A stretch of 64,000 bases of DNA from Flavobacteriales bacterium (GCA_023251075.1 JAHEZM010000008.1:61763-125762), one strand, 5' to 3'; numbered from the stretch's first letter, positions 36,226 through 45,614 are shown. Numbers and translations: made by a program. Notes: generated by a model from the letters alone, not told the origin.

Positions 36226-38271
36226 ATGAAAACAAATCCACCTAAGGCCGATAAAATTCCCCATACTATAGTAAAACATGGTCATAGCAGAGTTGATGAT
36301 TACTTCTGGATGAACCAAAGAGATGCTGAACCTGTGCTTAAGTATCTTAATGAAGAAAATGAGTATGCGAAAGTCAACATGAGCTCTTATCAAGGACTTC
36401 AGGAAGAGTTGTATAAAGAAATAATAGGAAGAATAGATCAAAAAGACGAATCGGTTCCTTACTACTACAATGAGTATTTCTACTATTCGCGTTATGAAGA
36501 GGGAAAAGAATATCCCATTTATTGTAGAAAAAATAAATCGTTGGATAATGCCGAGGAAATCATTTTAAATGTGAATGAATTGGCCGTTGGAAAAGCCTTT
36601 TGCAGCGTAGCGAATGTTGAAATAACGAATGATCAAAAATATGTGGTGTATTCTGTAGATTATGTATCGCGACGCCAGTATGAGATCTACTTTAAAAACC
36701 GTGTTACTGGCGAATTGGATAAAACGGTTATTAGTAATACTTCGGGTGAATTTGTAATAGCTAATGATAGCAAAACCATTTTTTATACTAAAAAAGATGC
36801 TGCTCTTCGTCCCTTTCAAGTGTATCGTTTTTCCATGGACAGCAGAGAAAGCCACAGTAAGCTGATCTTTCAGGAAGATGATGAAATGTTTGTAGTGGGC
36901 GTAAACAAAAGCAAAACCGATGATTACATTTTTATTTCTACCAACAGCACACTGACTTCCGAGATCCAGTATTTATCGGCCAATGAACCAAATAGTGAAT
37001 TTACAGTGTTTCATCCACGTGAAAAAGGAATGGAATATTCTGTGCATCACGCCGGAAATAAATTTTACGTCATTACGAACTGGAATGCTGTGAATTATAA
37101 AATTATGAGTGCTGTTGAGGGTAAAACAAAAAAAGAGGAGTGGGAGGAAGTGGTTGCTCACCGAGATGAAGTATTGATTCAGGACATTGAAGTTTTTGAA
37201 AAATATTTAGTGATTGATGAACGCTTGAATGGACTCACTCAATTCAGGGTAATAGATCTGAATAACGCCAAAAGCTACCATGTTGATTTTGGAGAACCGC
37301 TCTATGCTGCTGGATTTTACAACAATCATGATTATCGTTCTGTTGTTTTGCGCTATAGTTTCTCCAGTTTGAAAACACCGTCAACGGTAATCGATATTAA
37401 TTTAGAAACCCAAAACAAGGAAATAAAAAAAGTACAAAAAGTAATTGGAGGCCATGATCCTAATGCTTATGTAACCGAAAGAGTTTGGGCTACAGCGCCC
37501 GACGGCAAGAAAGTACCCATGTCGATTGTTTATGCTAAGGGAACTCCGTTGAATGGACAACAACCGGCTTTGCTTTATGGTTATGGCTCTTATGGAATTA
37601 TTGTAGATCCTCAGTTTTCATCGGCCAGATTAAGTCTATTGGATCGTGGTTTTGTTTTCGCAATTGCACACATCAGAGGCGGGCAAGATTTAGGACGTCA
37701 ATGGTATGAAGACGGAAAATTCTTAAATAAGATGAATACTTTCAGTGATTTCATTGCTTGTGCAGAATATTTGATTTCCAATAAATATGCAGCAAAAAAT
37801 AATTTGTTCGCTATGGGTGGAAGCGCTGGAGGAATGCTAATGGGTGGAATTGCAAATCAACGTCCCGATCTATTTAAGGGTATTGTTGCGCAAGTTCCCT
37901 TTGTGGATGTAGTTACCACTATGCTTGATGAATCTATACCACTAACAGTGGGGGAGTATGAGGAATGGGGAAATCCCAACGACGAAAAATTTTATCACTA
38001 CATGCTTTCTTATTCTCCTTGTGATAATGTTCTTGCCCAAGATTATCCTAATATGCTGGTGGTTACAGGTTATCATGATTCTCAGGTACAATATTGGGAA
38101 CCTGCAAAATGGGTGGCAAAGCTGCGTGAATTGAAAACCGATCAAAATATGCTCTTATTTAAGTGTAATATGGATACTGGTCATGGAGGCGCATCCGGCA
38201 GATACCAAAGGTTTCAAGAGGTGGCTACCGAGTATTCTTTTTTAATAAGTACTGCTAAAAACAAATCTTGA
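36226..38271 (+). CDS. Prolyl oligopeptidase-family (S9A) serine peptidase, oligopeptidase B-like
   Basis: From the ATG at 36226 ('MKTNPPKADKIPHTIVKHG') the protein has 681 residues. A frame back to a GTG at 36166 adds 20 codons inside the repeat region and is unlikely. The N-terminal part (about 75-400) is a beta-propeller and the C-terminal part an alpha/beta hydrolase with the nucleophile in 'AMGGSAGGMLMG', the Asp in 'TGYHDSQVQYWEPAKWV' and the His in 'DTGHGGASGRYQR'. 'VDDYFWM' near the start is typical of S9A. There is no signal peptide, so it is a cytosolic peptidase of short peptides. Confidence 0.94.
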   Translation: MKTNPPKADKIPHTIVKHGHSRVDDYFWMNQRDAEPVLKYLNEENEYAKVNMSSYQGLQEELYKEIIGRIDQKDESVPYYYNEYFYYSRYEEGKEYPIYCRKNKSLDNAEEIILNVNELAVGKAFCSVANVEITNDQKYVVYSVDYVSRRQYEIYFKNRVTGELDKTVISNTSGEFVIANDSKTIFYTKKDAALRPFQVYRFSMDSRESHSKLIFQEDDEMFVVGVNKSKTDDYIFISTNSTLTSEIQYLSANEPNSEFTVFHPREKGMEYSVHHAGNKFYVITNWNAVNYKIMSAVEGKTKKEEWEEVVAHRDEVLIQDIEVFEKYLVIDERLNGLTQFRVIDLNNAKSYHVDFGEPLYAAGFYNNHDYRSVVLRYSFSSLKTPSTVIDINLETQNKEIKKVQKVIGGHDPNAYVTERVWATAPDGKKVPMSIVYAKGTPLNGQQPALLYGYGSYGIIVDPQFSSARLSLLDRGFVFAIAHIRGGQDLGRQWYEDGKFLNKMNTFSDFIACAEYLISNKYAAKNNLFAMGGSAGGMLMGGIANQRPDLFKGIVAQVPFVDVVTTMLDESIPLTVGEYEEWGNPNDEKFYHYMLSYSPCDNVLAQDYPNMLVVTGYHDSQVQYWEPAKWVAKLRELKTDQNMLLFKCNMDTGHGGASGRYQRFQEVATEYSFLISTAKNKS

Positions 38272-38401
38272 AAGTTGTTGAAACGGGGAATTTGTTAATA
38301 GCATGTTGAAAAAATTAGTGGAATATTTTGATTTTCATGGATTAGGTATTATAATTGTAACCTTAAGTTGAGGAAACTAATTCCTTAAGTAACGGGCGTA
38401 T

Positions 38402-39205
38402 ATGAAAAAAGTATCTTTAGTTGTTTTATTCCTTTCGATCTTCGGTGCTATACAAGCGCAAACGGGAGAGTTGAAAATCGTGGGAGTGTATCAAGGTAAA
38501 AATTTGTATGTTCAAAATCCTTTTGCCAATTCTGGCGTAGGTTTTTGCGTGTATGAAGTTCGTGTTAATGATCAGGTAACTACTGATGAGGTGAACTCCA
38601 GTGCTTTCGAAATTGACTTGTTAAGTTTTCAATTGCCCATTGGTGCTCCATTAACTATTCAAATTAAACATAAAGAAGGGTGTAAACCAAAAGTATTAAA
38701 TCCTGAAGACGTTAAACCATCTGCTACTTGTTCTATCGTTACTATTAATGTTGATGCTAATGCAAAATTAACCTGGAAAACTACAGGAGAAAGCGGTTCG
38801 TTACCGTTTATCATTGAACAATATCGTTGGAATAAATGGGTGAAAGTAGGTGAAGTAAAAGGAGTAGGAACTGCGGGCGAACACAATTATAATTTCAATG
38901 TTGATCCACATTCTGGAAAAAATAAAATTAGAATTAAGCAAAAAGACAAAGTTTTTCAAGAGTTTCCCTTCACTTCAAAGGTTGCACAAGTTAATTACGC
39001 AATGGCGGCTAACGGAAAAGAGTTGAACTTCACGAATACAACGGGTGCTGCTGCAGAAACTAAGTATGAGATATTTGATCAAACAGGTAATATCGTAAGT
39101 TCTGGTAAAGCCAGTAAGGTTGATATTACTAAATTGAAACCAGGCACCTACTATCTCAACTACGATAGAAGTAATGCCGAGATCATTATTCCTAAGAAAA
39201 GGTAA
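38402..39205 (+). CDS. Secreted protein with degenerate T9SS-like C-terminal domain
   Basis: The 267-residue protein has a signal peptide ending 'GAIQAQ'. Two small beta-rich modules follow: about 22-110 with two cysteines, and about 110-195, whose 'WKTTGESGSLPFIIEQYRWNKWVKVGEV' looks like an Ig/fibronectin-like fold. The last 75 residues ('TKYEIFDQTGNIVSSGKASKVDITKLKPGTYYLNY') resemble a type A sorting domain in pattern ('YD..G..V..G......I..L..G.Y.L') but lack the N-terminal 'PNP' element. It could be an outer-surface or periplasmic protein. I cannot name a family. Confidence 0.75.
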   Translation: MKKVSLVVLFLSIFGAIQAQTGELKIVGVYQGKNLYVQNPFANSGVGFCVYEVRVNDQVTTDEVNSSAFEIDLLSFQLPIGAPLTIQIKHKEGCKPKVLNPEDVKPSATCSIVTINVDANAKLTWKTTGESGSLPFIIEQYRWNKWVKVGEVKGVGTAGEHNYNFNVDPHSGKNKIRIKQKDKVFQEFPFTSKVAQVNYAMAANGKELNFTNTTGAAAETKYEIFDQTGNIVSSGKASKVDITKLKPGTYYLNYDRSNAEIIIPKKR

Positions 39206-39237
39206 TTATTTCCCCGCATCTAATTTCACTTTATAGT

Positions 39238-39636
39238 CTGAAGAAAGTAGATCATATCGGTATTGCGGTTAAGGATCTCGAATCTTCCATTAGACTTTAT
39301 GAAAAATTGCTAAACCAATCTTGCTATAAAATAGAAGAGGTAGAATCGGAAAGTGTTACTACTGCTTTTTTTAAAATAGGGGAGAGCAAAATAGAATTAT
39401 TGGGAGCTACCAATGAAGACAGTGCAATCGCTAAATTTTTAGAAAAAAGACCAGAGGGAATTCACCACATTGCTTTTGAAGTAGAAGACATTTATAAAGA
39501 AATAAAACGCTTAAAAAAAGAAGGATTTACAGCACTAAGCGATAAGCCAAAAAAAGGTGCTGATAATAAGCTTATTTGTTTTTTTCACCCCAAAGACACC
39601 AATGGCGTTTTGATTGAAATCTGTCAATCGATTTAA
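39238..39636 (+). CDS. mce: Methylmalonyl-CoA epimerase
   Basis: The 132-residue frame from a CTG at 39238 reads 'LKKVDHIGIAVKDLESSIRLY', the normal N-terminus of methylmalonyl-CoA epimerase with the metal-binding histidine of 'DHIGIAV'. 'EGIHHIAFEV' and 'GVLIEICQ' give further ligands of this vicinal-oxygen-chelate fold. It converts (S)- to (R)-methylmalonyl-CoA in propionate metabolism. No ATG, GTG or TTG precedes the family start in this frame after the stop at 39193; the first such codon, TTG at 39307, would delete the first metal-binding strand. CTG is therefore the likely initiator (an ATT at 39208 is the alternative). The mutase is not in the window. Confidence 0.88.
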   Translation: MKKVDHIGIAVKDLESSIRLYEKLLNQSCYKIEEVESESVTTAFFKIGESKIELLGATNEDSAIAKFLEKRPEGIHHIAFEVEDIYKEIKRLKKEGFTALSDKPKKGADNKLICFFHPKDTNGVLIEICQSI

Positions 39637-39643
39637 TTAAAAT

Positions 39644-40276
39644 TTATAAGCCCAATTCCGCTATCAATCCGTGAACATCTTGTTTCTCTAAATCTAACCA
39701 AACTGCTTTTAAGCCGGCCTTTAGCGCCCCTTCAACGTGTTGTGGCGAATCATCAATAAATAAGGTTTCTTTCGGATCAAGATTTTGTTCTTTAATGATA
39801 TAGGTAAAACCTTCAGGCTTTGGTTTTCTTATTCCAATTAAATGCGAGTAATATATTTTTTCAAAATGATCTTTTAAATTCTCGATTCCGTGTTTCTCCT
39901 GAAGCCTTTGATGAACAGCTTTTTCGTGAATTTCGTTGATATTGCTGTACAGGAATATGCGATATTTTTTCCGCAAGTTTTTTAGTAAATCAAAACGATG
40001 AGCTGGCATGTTAAACAACATTGCGTTCCAGGCATCTACCACTTCTTTTTGAGTTAGTTGAATGTTACAAAATGCACTCAACTCCACTGTAAGTTGTTCA
40101 ACACTAATTTTACCTTCCTCTAAGCGATCAATTACATCAGCTTGACCCTTTTTAGCAAAGATATTTTTAAAGTCTTTTACGCCCAGTTTTTCAAAGGCTT
40201 CAGCTGTGAGGTGATAATTGATATCGAAGAGTACTCCTCCTAAATCGAAAATGATATTTTTAATTTCAGTGTGCAT
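39644..40276 (-). CDS. HAD-superfamily hydrolase (haloacid dehalogenase-like phosphatase)
   Basis: The 210-residue protein has the four HAD motifs: 'IIFDLGGVLFD' (nucleophile D11), 'FLYSNINEIH', the lysine of 'GIRKPKPEGF' and 'LFIDDSPQHVEGA'. The helical cap between motifs I and II puts it in subfamily IA. The pattern resembles YihX-like sugar phosphatases (alpha-glucose-1-phosphate) but does not fix the substrate. It is convergent with the epimerase gene with 7 nt between stop codons. Confidence 0.92.
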   Translation of the reverse strand: MHTEIKNIIFDLGGVLFDINYHLTAEAFEKLGVKDFKNIFAKKGQADVIDRLEEGKISVEQLTVELSAFCNIQLTQKEVVDAWNAMLFNMPAHRFDLLKNLRKKYRIFLYSNINEIHEKAVHQRLQEKHGIENLKDHFEKIYYSHLIGIRKPKPEGFTYIIKEQNLDPKETLFIDDSPQHVEGALKAGLKAVWLDLEKQDVHGLIAELGL

Positions 40277-40308
40277 TCAGCGAAAATATTAAAAAACAGA
40301 AAGTATTC

Positions 40309-40339
40309 TTGGTAATGTTAGCGTCAAAAGATACATTTG
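40309..40339 (+). promoter_or_regulatory. Bacteroidota-type promoter of tRNA-CAT
   Basis: TTGG (40309-40312), a 19-nt spacer and TACATTTG (40332-40339) match the phylum's sigma-ABfr consensus TTTG-N19-21-TAnnTTTG. Transcription would begin about 10 nt before the tRNA 5' end (40358). Confidence 0.6.
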
Positions 40340-40357
40340 CAAACGATTTTTTAATCG

Positions 40358-40431
40358 GGGCCTATAGCTCAGCTGGTTAGAGCACCTGACTCATAATCAG
40401 GTGGTCCTTGGTTCAAGTCCAAGTGGGCCCA
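40358..40431 (+). tRNA. tRNA with anticodon CAT (Met, or Ile2 if lysidine-modified)
   Basis: The 74-nt cloverleaf has acceptor stem GGGCCTA/TGGGCCC, D arm AGCTCAGCTGGTTAGAGCA, anticodon arm CTGACTCATAATCAG giving CAT, and T arm CTTGGTTCAAGTCCAAG. It is not an initiator tRNA, because its first pair is intact and the three G:C pairs of the anticodon stem are absent. Elongator methionine and isoleucine-2 tRNAs cannot be told apart with certainty by eye. No CCA is encoded (ACA follows the stem). Confidence 0.93.
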
Positions 40432-40438
40432 CAAAAAG

Positions 40439-40486
40439 TCAGAGTGAGTGTGAGACACGAGAGTGGCGAGTACTCGCTCTGATTTT
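40439..40486 (+). terminator. Putative terminator after tRNA-CAT
   Basis: TCAGAGTGAG (40439-40448) pairs with CTCGCTCTGA (40473-40482), with one G-T pair, and is followed by TTTT. The loop contains a 12-nt palindrome, GCGAGTACTCGC. The distance to the tRNA end (8 nt) suits a tRNA terminator. Confidence 0.45.
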
Positions 40487-40590
40487 CTCAAAACACTCAC
40501 TCACTCTTTCACTAAGTCAAACACCTCCTTCACTCATTTCTCATTTTATTACTAAACCCGTTCCTTTAGCTTAGAGGAAAATTATTATTT

Positions 40591-41298
40591 ATGAAAAAGT
40601 ATTGGACGGTTTTATGTTTGATTTTTGCATTGAATTTAAATGCGCAAAACACTGCTGAAAGCAAAGAAATTTCTTTTATAGAAGTTACGGGAACCGCAGA
40701 AATGGAAGTGCTTCCCGATGAAATTTACATTCATATTTTATTGAAAGAAACAGGGGAGGGGAAAGACAAGAGAAGTGTAGCTATTCAGGAAAAGAATTTG
40801 AAAGACTCCTTACAAGTAATAGGCATTAATTTATCACAATTAACGCTTTTAAATTCGTACGGAAATTATCGCCATACGGGAGTTTTCAGAAAAGATGTAG
40901 TGGAATCATCGGAATATTCTTTGAAAGTTTCTGATGCGAAAACGGTAGGAAAAGTTTTTGAAAAGTTTGATCATTGTGATGTTTATAGCGCGCACATTAC
41001 TAAAATCAGTCATTCAAAAATTGAAGAATACAGAAAAGAAATGCGCATTGCAGCGGCTAAAATAGCAAGAGAAAAAGCAGATTATTTATTGGCTGTAACT
41101 GGCGGACAAACAGGAAAACCAATGATAGTAAGGGAAGAAATGCAGAACCCTTATAACGTGTTGAACAATCAATTAGAATACAATAAAATAAATCAACCGT
41201 ACAGCAGTGTAGATAAAATGAATTGGGAGGATAATGCAATTGAGTTCGAGAAGATTGTTATAAAATCTAGTATTTATGCGCAGTTTGAGATTAAATAA
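40591..41298 (+). CDS. SIMPL-domain (DUF541) periplasmic protein
   Basis: The 235-residue protein has a signal peptide ending 'NLNAQ' and one SIMPL/DUF541 domain: 'FIEVTGTAEMEVLPDEIYIHI', 'VESSEYSLKVSDAKTVGKVFEKF' and 'AAAKIAREKADYLLAVTGGQTGKP' are landmark regions at about 27-47, 105-130 and 152-176. The family forms oligomeric periplasmic or outer-membrane assemblies of uncertain function (for example BP26 of Brucella). It is transcribed alone, with no partner gene. Confidence 0.9.
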   Translation: MKKYWTVLCLIFALNLNAQNTAESKEISFIEVTGTAEMEVLPDEIYIHILLKETGEGKDKRSVAIQEKNLKDSLQVIGINLSQLTLLNSYGNYRHTGVFRKDVVESSEYSLKVSDAKTVGKVFEKFDHCDVYSAHITKISHSKIEEYRKEMRIAAAKIAREKADYLLAVTGGQTGKPMIVREEMQNPYNVLNNQLEYNKINQPYSSVDKMNWEDNAIEFEKIVIKSSIYAQFEIK

Positions 41299-41500
41299 TG
41301 TGAGTTCGATATAAAATTAATCCAATAATACACATTGTTTTTCATCATTCAACTGCACAGATGTGCATGTTACGATTGTATGTTTTTTCGTAATAATCTT
41401 CAATGTTTTTTCTGCTGATTTATGAAGCTGAAAGCTTCGGAAAAAGATTCAGTAAAGTTCGCTGCGCTAAACTTAACAGAGGGGGAGAATTCGAATGATT

Positions 41501-42787
41501 TTACTTCTTTTCCAATTCATTAGCTAGATATTCTACTGATTCAGCTTCAGCGTTGCGAATGTAAGTTTGAAGCAGAGTTAGATTTGCCGTCACTGCTGCC
41601 ATTGGTAAGTGATTAGAAATTATTCCTATCCATTTTTCTTCTTGTGAATCATCGGTTGCAAGCATCATCTCAATTCGATGCGCGACAGCAGTGTCCTTTA
41701 CAATTGAGAGCAAAGTAATTCTGAAGTTATCTATTTTATTTTCCAGAATTTTTCCTCTTTCCCCATTGTTTGAAATAGCTAAGTATTTATAGCCTGCGTC
41801 CCGGTCATCTTTACCTATCGGAATACTATCTGAATCAAGTCCGCCAGTCATTTTATAAATCAAATCACCTTTGTATTTTTCGATGATTGAGCTTAGTTCG
41901 TCAGCTTGGAATTTAATTGAGTCTGCTTGTTCTCTGATCTTTTTGATTGAAAGAGCTTTAATCAATCTAGCACTGTAACTCGCCTTTTTTCTCAGTTCAA
42001 TAGAATCCATAATCATATTGTAAACTAAAAGAGAGGAATCTATGAATTTATCTTCGTTTAATGCTTTTTGAAGTTGCTGTTTGTCGATATTAAAAGCGCG
42101 CAAAAGACTGTCTGTTTTAGCATAGTACATTTGTTTTTTGTTCTCGAAGTTTTTGTTGTCAATTATTTCTGAGAGATAAACCTCTATAGTGTCCTTGCTA
42201 TTGAAAGATTCTTCCCGAATTAGGCCCATACCTTTTTTAAAGGTCGTTTTCTTTTTGAACTCGATAGTTAAAGAGTCTTTTTCCCCGCCTCTTTTAAGAT
42301 ATGAAGTGGTTCCATTGAAAATGAGAAGACTATCACTTTCCTTAAAGTTCTTTGCTTTTTGATCGCCCATATATACAATACTATCATCTACAGAATTTAT
42401 GTAGCATTTTAGCCAGTGGATTTCCAATATTCGTAAATCATAAGGAAATAATTCTCCATATGAATTATGCCCTGATAATTTTAATGTGTCACCTCTTCCA
42501 TAAAAACAATACGAATTCCTTAATTGAACCCCTCTTTTATTATTAAAATCAATTTCCTCTATTTCCTTCAATTTAAATTCCCTATCCCATGTGAGTATGC
42601 AATATTTGTTATTAATGATAGAAAAAGAGAGATAGCGAACCAGATTATCAGATTCATCTGAAGAATAGCAATATACTTTCCCAGAAGTAAATAATTCGGG
42701 TTGCCAGTAAAATTGAAGGAGAAGATTCTTTTGGGATATGCTAAGAAAAGGAACTACTAATAAAATGATTATTAAGCCTTTTCTCAT
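41501..42787 (-). CDS. Secreted protein with GldM N-terminal-like domain
   Basis: The 428-residue protein has a signal peptide (to about residue 19, 'FLSISQ') and an N-terminal half without a motif I know. The C-terminal half (about 235-428) follows the pattern of the periplasmic GldM first domain: 'IREQADSIKFQADELSSIIEKY', 'DLIYKMTGG', 'KDDRDAGYKYL', 'NGERGKILENKIDNFR' and 'HLPMAAVTANLTLLQTYIRNAEAESVEYL'. GldM proper is the inner-membrane-anchored shaft protein of the T9SS/gliding motor; here the domain is detached and directed to the periplasm by a cleavable signal. It starts 4 nt after the nuoN stop and so may be read through from the complex I operon. Similarity was judged by eye. Confidence 0.75.
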   Translation of the reverse strand: MRKGLIIILLVVPFLSISQKNLLLQFYWQPELFTSGKVYCYSSDESDNLVRYLSFSIINNKYCILTWDREFKLKEIEEIDFNNKRGVQLRNSYCFYGRGDTLKLSGHNSYGELFPYDLRILEIHWLKCYINSVDDSIVYMGDQKAKNFKESDSLLIFNGTTSYLKRGGEKDSLTIEFKKKTTFKKGMGLIREESFNSKDTIEVYLSEIIDNKNFENKKQMYYAKTDSLLRAFNIDKQQLQKALNEDKFIDSSLLVYNMIMDSIELRKKASYSARLIKALSIKKIREQADSIKFQADELSSIIEKYKGDLIYKMTGGLDSDSIPIGKDDRDAGYKYLAISNNGERGKILENKIDNFRITLLSIVKDTAVAHRIEMMLATDDSQEEKWIGIISNHLPMAAVTANLTLLQTYIRNAEAESVEYLANELEKK

Positions 42788-42791
42788 AGAA

Positions 42792-44159
42792 TTAAAACAA
42801 ATTCAATATCAAATCAGGATATGCACCAATTACCAATGAAATTCCAGCACAAATAAACACCACAATGTTTGCTTTGTTTTCTGTTTGCACTTCTGTATCA
42901 GGAGCGCTGTAAACTGCGGCAATCACTTTGAAGTAATAGTAAATACCTACTAAAGAAGTTAGAATTGCCAAAAGAGAAATAGCTAAATATCCTTCTTTGA
43001 TGGCTGCAGATAAAACCATGTATTTACCGAAGAAACCCGCCATTGGAGGAATACCCGCCATCGACAACATGATGATAGTGAATAATACAGCTTGCAATGG
43101 ATTCGATTTACTCATGCCTTTTAGGGAAGAAATTTCAAATGTTTTTTCGTCATCAGAAACTGAAATCAAAACAGCAAAAGCACCTAATGATGCAGCAGCA
43201 TAAGAGATAGAGTAATACAATAAAGCATTTGATGCATCATTTTTAAGCGCCAGAACAGCCAATAACATGTAACCGGCGTTTGCGATACCTGAATAAGCCA
43301 AAAGTCGTTTTAATCCGGTTTGTGCCAGTGCGGTAAAGTTTCCAATTAAGAGAGTTAGGGCGATTGCAATGATTAAAGCGTTATCCCATTTTTCATTTAC
43401 ATCCACAAAGGCACCACTGAATAATCTGTAAAATGCAGCAAAGGCTGTTACTTTAACAGCTGTAGCCATGAAAGAGGTAATGATATTTGGAGAACCTTCA
43501 TACACATCGGGCGCCCAAAAGTGGAAGGGAGCAGCCGATACTTTGAACAACAAACCAATCATTATTAAGATTACACCGCCGTAAAAAATAGCAGGTAATT
43601 GTGGTGTATTATGAACGTAATCAGAAATTCCGCTAACGCTGAATGTTCCGGTTGCTCCGTAAATAAAGGCAATTCCGAATAATAAGAATCCGGTAGCAAA
43701 AGCACCCAACAAGAAATATTTGAAAGCGGCTTCACTGGATTTCAACAAATCTTTTCGACTTCCAGCCAAGGTGTAAAGCGAAACAGAAAGCGTTTCAATA
43801 CCTAAGAACAACATAGTTAAATTGGAGAAAGATACCATCATGATCGCACCTGCAACAGTGAAAAGCATGATACCATAATAATCACCTTTGTGTATTTCGT
43901 CATGATTAAATTGATCTTTCGATAAAACAAAAATCAAAGTGGAGATTACTAAAATAACGGTAGTAAATACAGCTGCATATTTATCGAAATTCAACATTTC
44001 CGGAAAAAACTGTTTAGCATTCCAAGTAAACATTGTTAAACCGGTGATGGCAATTAAGCCAGCAACGATAATGGTGCGTGTATGCTGACGAAGTGACTCT
44101 GAAAGTCCAGCAAACAATGAGATTACACCTAAAACAGAAACGAGAATTAAAATGTTCAT
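42792..44159 (-). CDS. nuoN: NADH-quinone oxidoreductase subunit N
   Basis: The 455-residue protein has about 13-14 membrane helices and the proton-pumping antiporter-like core ('LGIETLSVSLYTLAG', 'APFHFWAPDVYEGSPN', 'RLLAYSGIANAGYML'), including the conserved Glu and Lys that carry protons. It is the last gene of the nuo operon, 6 nt after nuoM. Complex I oxidises NADH and reduces menaquinone in this phylum. Confidence 0.96.
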   Translation of the reverse strand: MNILILVSVLGVISLFAGLSESLRQHTRTIIVAGLIAITGLTMFTWNAKQFFPEMLNFDKYAAVFTTVILVISTLIFVLSKDQFNHDEIHKGDYYGIMLFTVAGAIMMVSFSNLTMLFLGIETLSVSLYTLAGSRKDLLKSSEAAFKYFLLGAFATGFLLFGIAFIYGATGTFSVSGISDYVHNTPQLPAIFYGGVILIMIGLLFKVSAAPFHFWAPDVYEGSPNIITSFMATAVKVTAFAAFYRLFSGAFVDVNEKWDNALIIAIALTLLIGNFTALAQTGLKRLLAYSGIANAGYMLLAVLALKNDASNALLYYSISYAAASLGAFAVLISVSDDEKTFEISSLKGMSKSNPLQAVLFTIIMLSMAGIPPMAGFFGKYMVLSAAIKEGYLAISLLAILTSLVGIYYYFKVIAAVYSAPDTEVQTENKANIVVFICAGISLVIGAYPDLILNLF

Positions 44160-44165
44160 AATATC

Positions 44166-45614
44166 TTATTTACCAATAACAGTCAATATACTTTGTACAG
44201 AAGGTTCAATTAAATCGAAAAGTGGTTTAGGATAAACACCCGTAAAAATCACCACCAATACGATTGGAATTAAAACGGCTTTTTCATTTGTGGTTAAATC
44301 AGCAAAGTGAGCGGTTAAATTGTTGCTTTCTCCCAACATCATTTTTTGGTATCCCCACAGCATATAAACTGCGCCCAGGATTACTGTTAAGCCAGATATT
44401 CCGGCCACTATAGCGTTATAATCGAATACACTTTTAATCAATAAAAATTCGCCTACAAAACCGTTGGTTAATGGAAGCGCAACGCTACCTAACATTACAA
44501 TCATGAAGAGTGTTGCAAACCAAGGAGCCTGAGTTCTAATGCCTCCCAATGCATTCATTTCATAGGTTTTGGTGCGATTGAAAATAATATCTGCAGCGAA
44601 GAACAAACCCACAACATTAACACCGTGAGCTAACATTTGAATGATTCCGCCGCGTAACCCGTCGGCACTACCCGTCATTACACCAGCAGTAATTAAACCA
44701 ACGTGGGCGATAGAAGAATAAGCCAATAATTTTTTAAAATCTTTTTGAACGATAGCAATGAATGAGGCATACACAATACCTAACATTGATAGGAAAATGG
44801 CAGTGAAGCCCCATTGCTCACATCCAAGAGGAACAACAGGAAGTAACCAGCGAATAATACCAAAAACACCCATCTTCAACATAATACCTGAAAGCAACAT
44901 AGTGCCGGGAGTGCTGTTCATGTGGTAGGTAGAAGGTTGCCAGGTGTGAAAAGGGAATACCGGAATTTTAATGGCAAAGGCGATGAAAATACACCAGAAC
45001 AACCACGACTGATCGGAGCTACTTAGGTTCAAATCGTAAAAATTTTGAATGGCAAATGAATGTTCTCCTGGAGTTTGAGAATATAAGTAGAACAAAGCAA
45101 ACAACATTAATAAGCTACCTGCCAAGGTGTAAATAAAGAATTTGAAAGTAATGGCTTTTGCATTTTCACCCCCCCACAATAAAGAAATGAAGTAGATTGG
45201 AATCAACCCTAATTCCCAGAAGATGTAAAACAAGAAAGCATCTTTAGCTACGAAAACACCTATCAATCCGGCCTGCATTAAAAGAATCAGGGAATAAAAC
45301 GCCAACGGATTTTTAAAATCTCTTTCAAAAGTTGCAAGGATAATTAGCGGTGTTAAGAAAGTGGTTAGCAATACCAGTAAAATGCTTAATCCATCCATTC
45401 CAACGCTAAAGGAAATGCCTAAAGATTTAACCCATGGTTGATCGAAATCAAATTGTGCGATTTTAGTAGCATCATATTGAGCCCAAACAGAAATAGCGGT
45501 TAGGAAAGTTAAAGCAGAAAATCCAAAAGCTGCCTTTTTTATAGCATCTCCCTTCAGCAGAAATAAGGAAGCTAGTCCGAGTAGCGGTAATGCAAGTAGA
45601 ATTAAGGTCATCAT
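44166..45614 (-). CDS. nuoM: NADH-quinone oxidoreductase subunit M
   Basis: The 482-residue protein is a polytopic antiporter-like subunit with 'FYIFWELGLIPIYFISLLWGG' (key Glu in FWELG), 'KIPVFPFHTWQPSTYHMNST' and 'KLLAYSSIAHVGLITAGVM' as landmark regions. It forms one of the three long proton channels of the membrane arm. Its start shares a base with the nuoL stop (45614). Confidence 0.97.
   Translation of the reverse strand: MMTLILLALPLLGLASLFLLKGDAIKKAAFGFSALTFLTAISVWAQYDATKIAQFDFDQPWVKSLGISFSVGMDGLSILLVLLTTFLTPLIILATFERDFKNPLAFYSLILLMQAGLIGVFVAKDAFLFYIFWELGLIPIYFISLLWGGENAKAITFKFFIYTLAGSLLMLFALFYLYSQTPGEHSFAIQNFYDLNLSSSDQSWLFWCIFIAFAIKIPVFPFHTWQPSTYHMNSTPGTMLLSGIMLKMGVFGIIRWLLPVVPLGCEQWGFTAIFLSMLGIVYASFIAIVQKDFKKLLAYSSIAHVGLITAGVMTGSADGLRGGIIQMLAHGVNVVGLFFAADIIFNRTKTYEMNALGGIRTQAPWFATLFMIVMLGSVALPLTNGFVGEFLLIKSVFDYNAIVAGISGLTVILGAVYMLWGYQKMMLGESNNLTAHFADLTTNEKAVLIPIVLVVIFTGVYPKPLFDLIEPSVQSILTVIGK

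Noticed and set aside
41299..41500. Possible small RNA or repeat in the gap after the SIMPL gene
   Set aside because: Only short hairpins (for example GAAGCT-GAA-AGCTTC at 41424-41438) are seen, without a T run or repeated copies.
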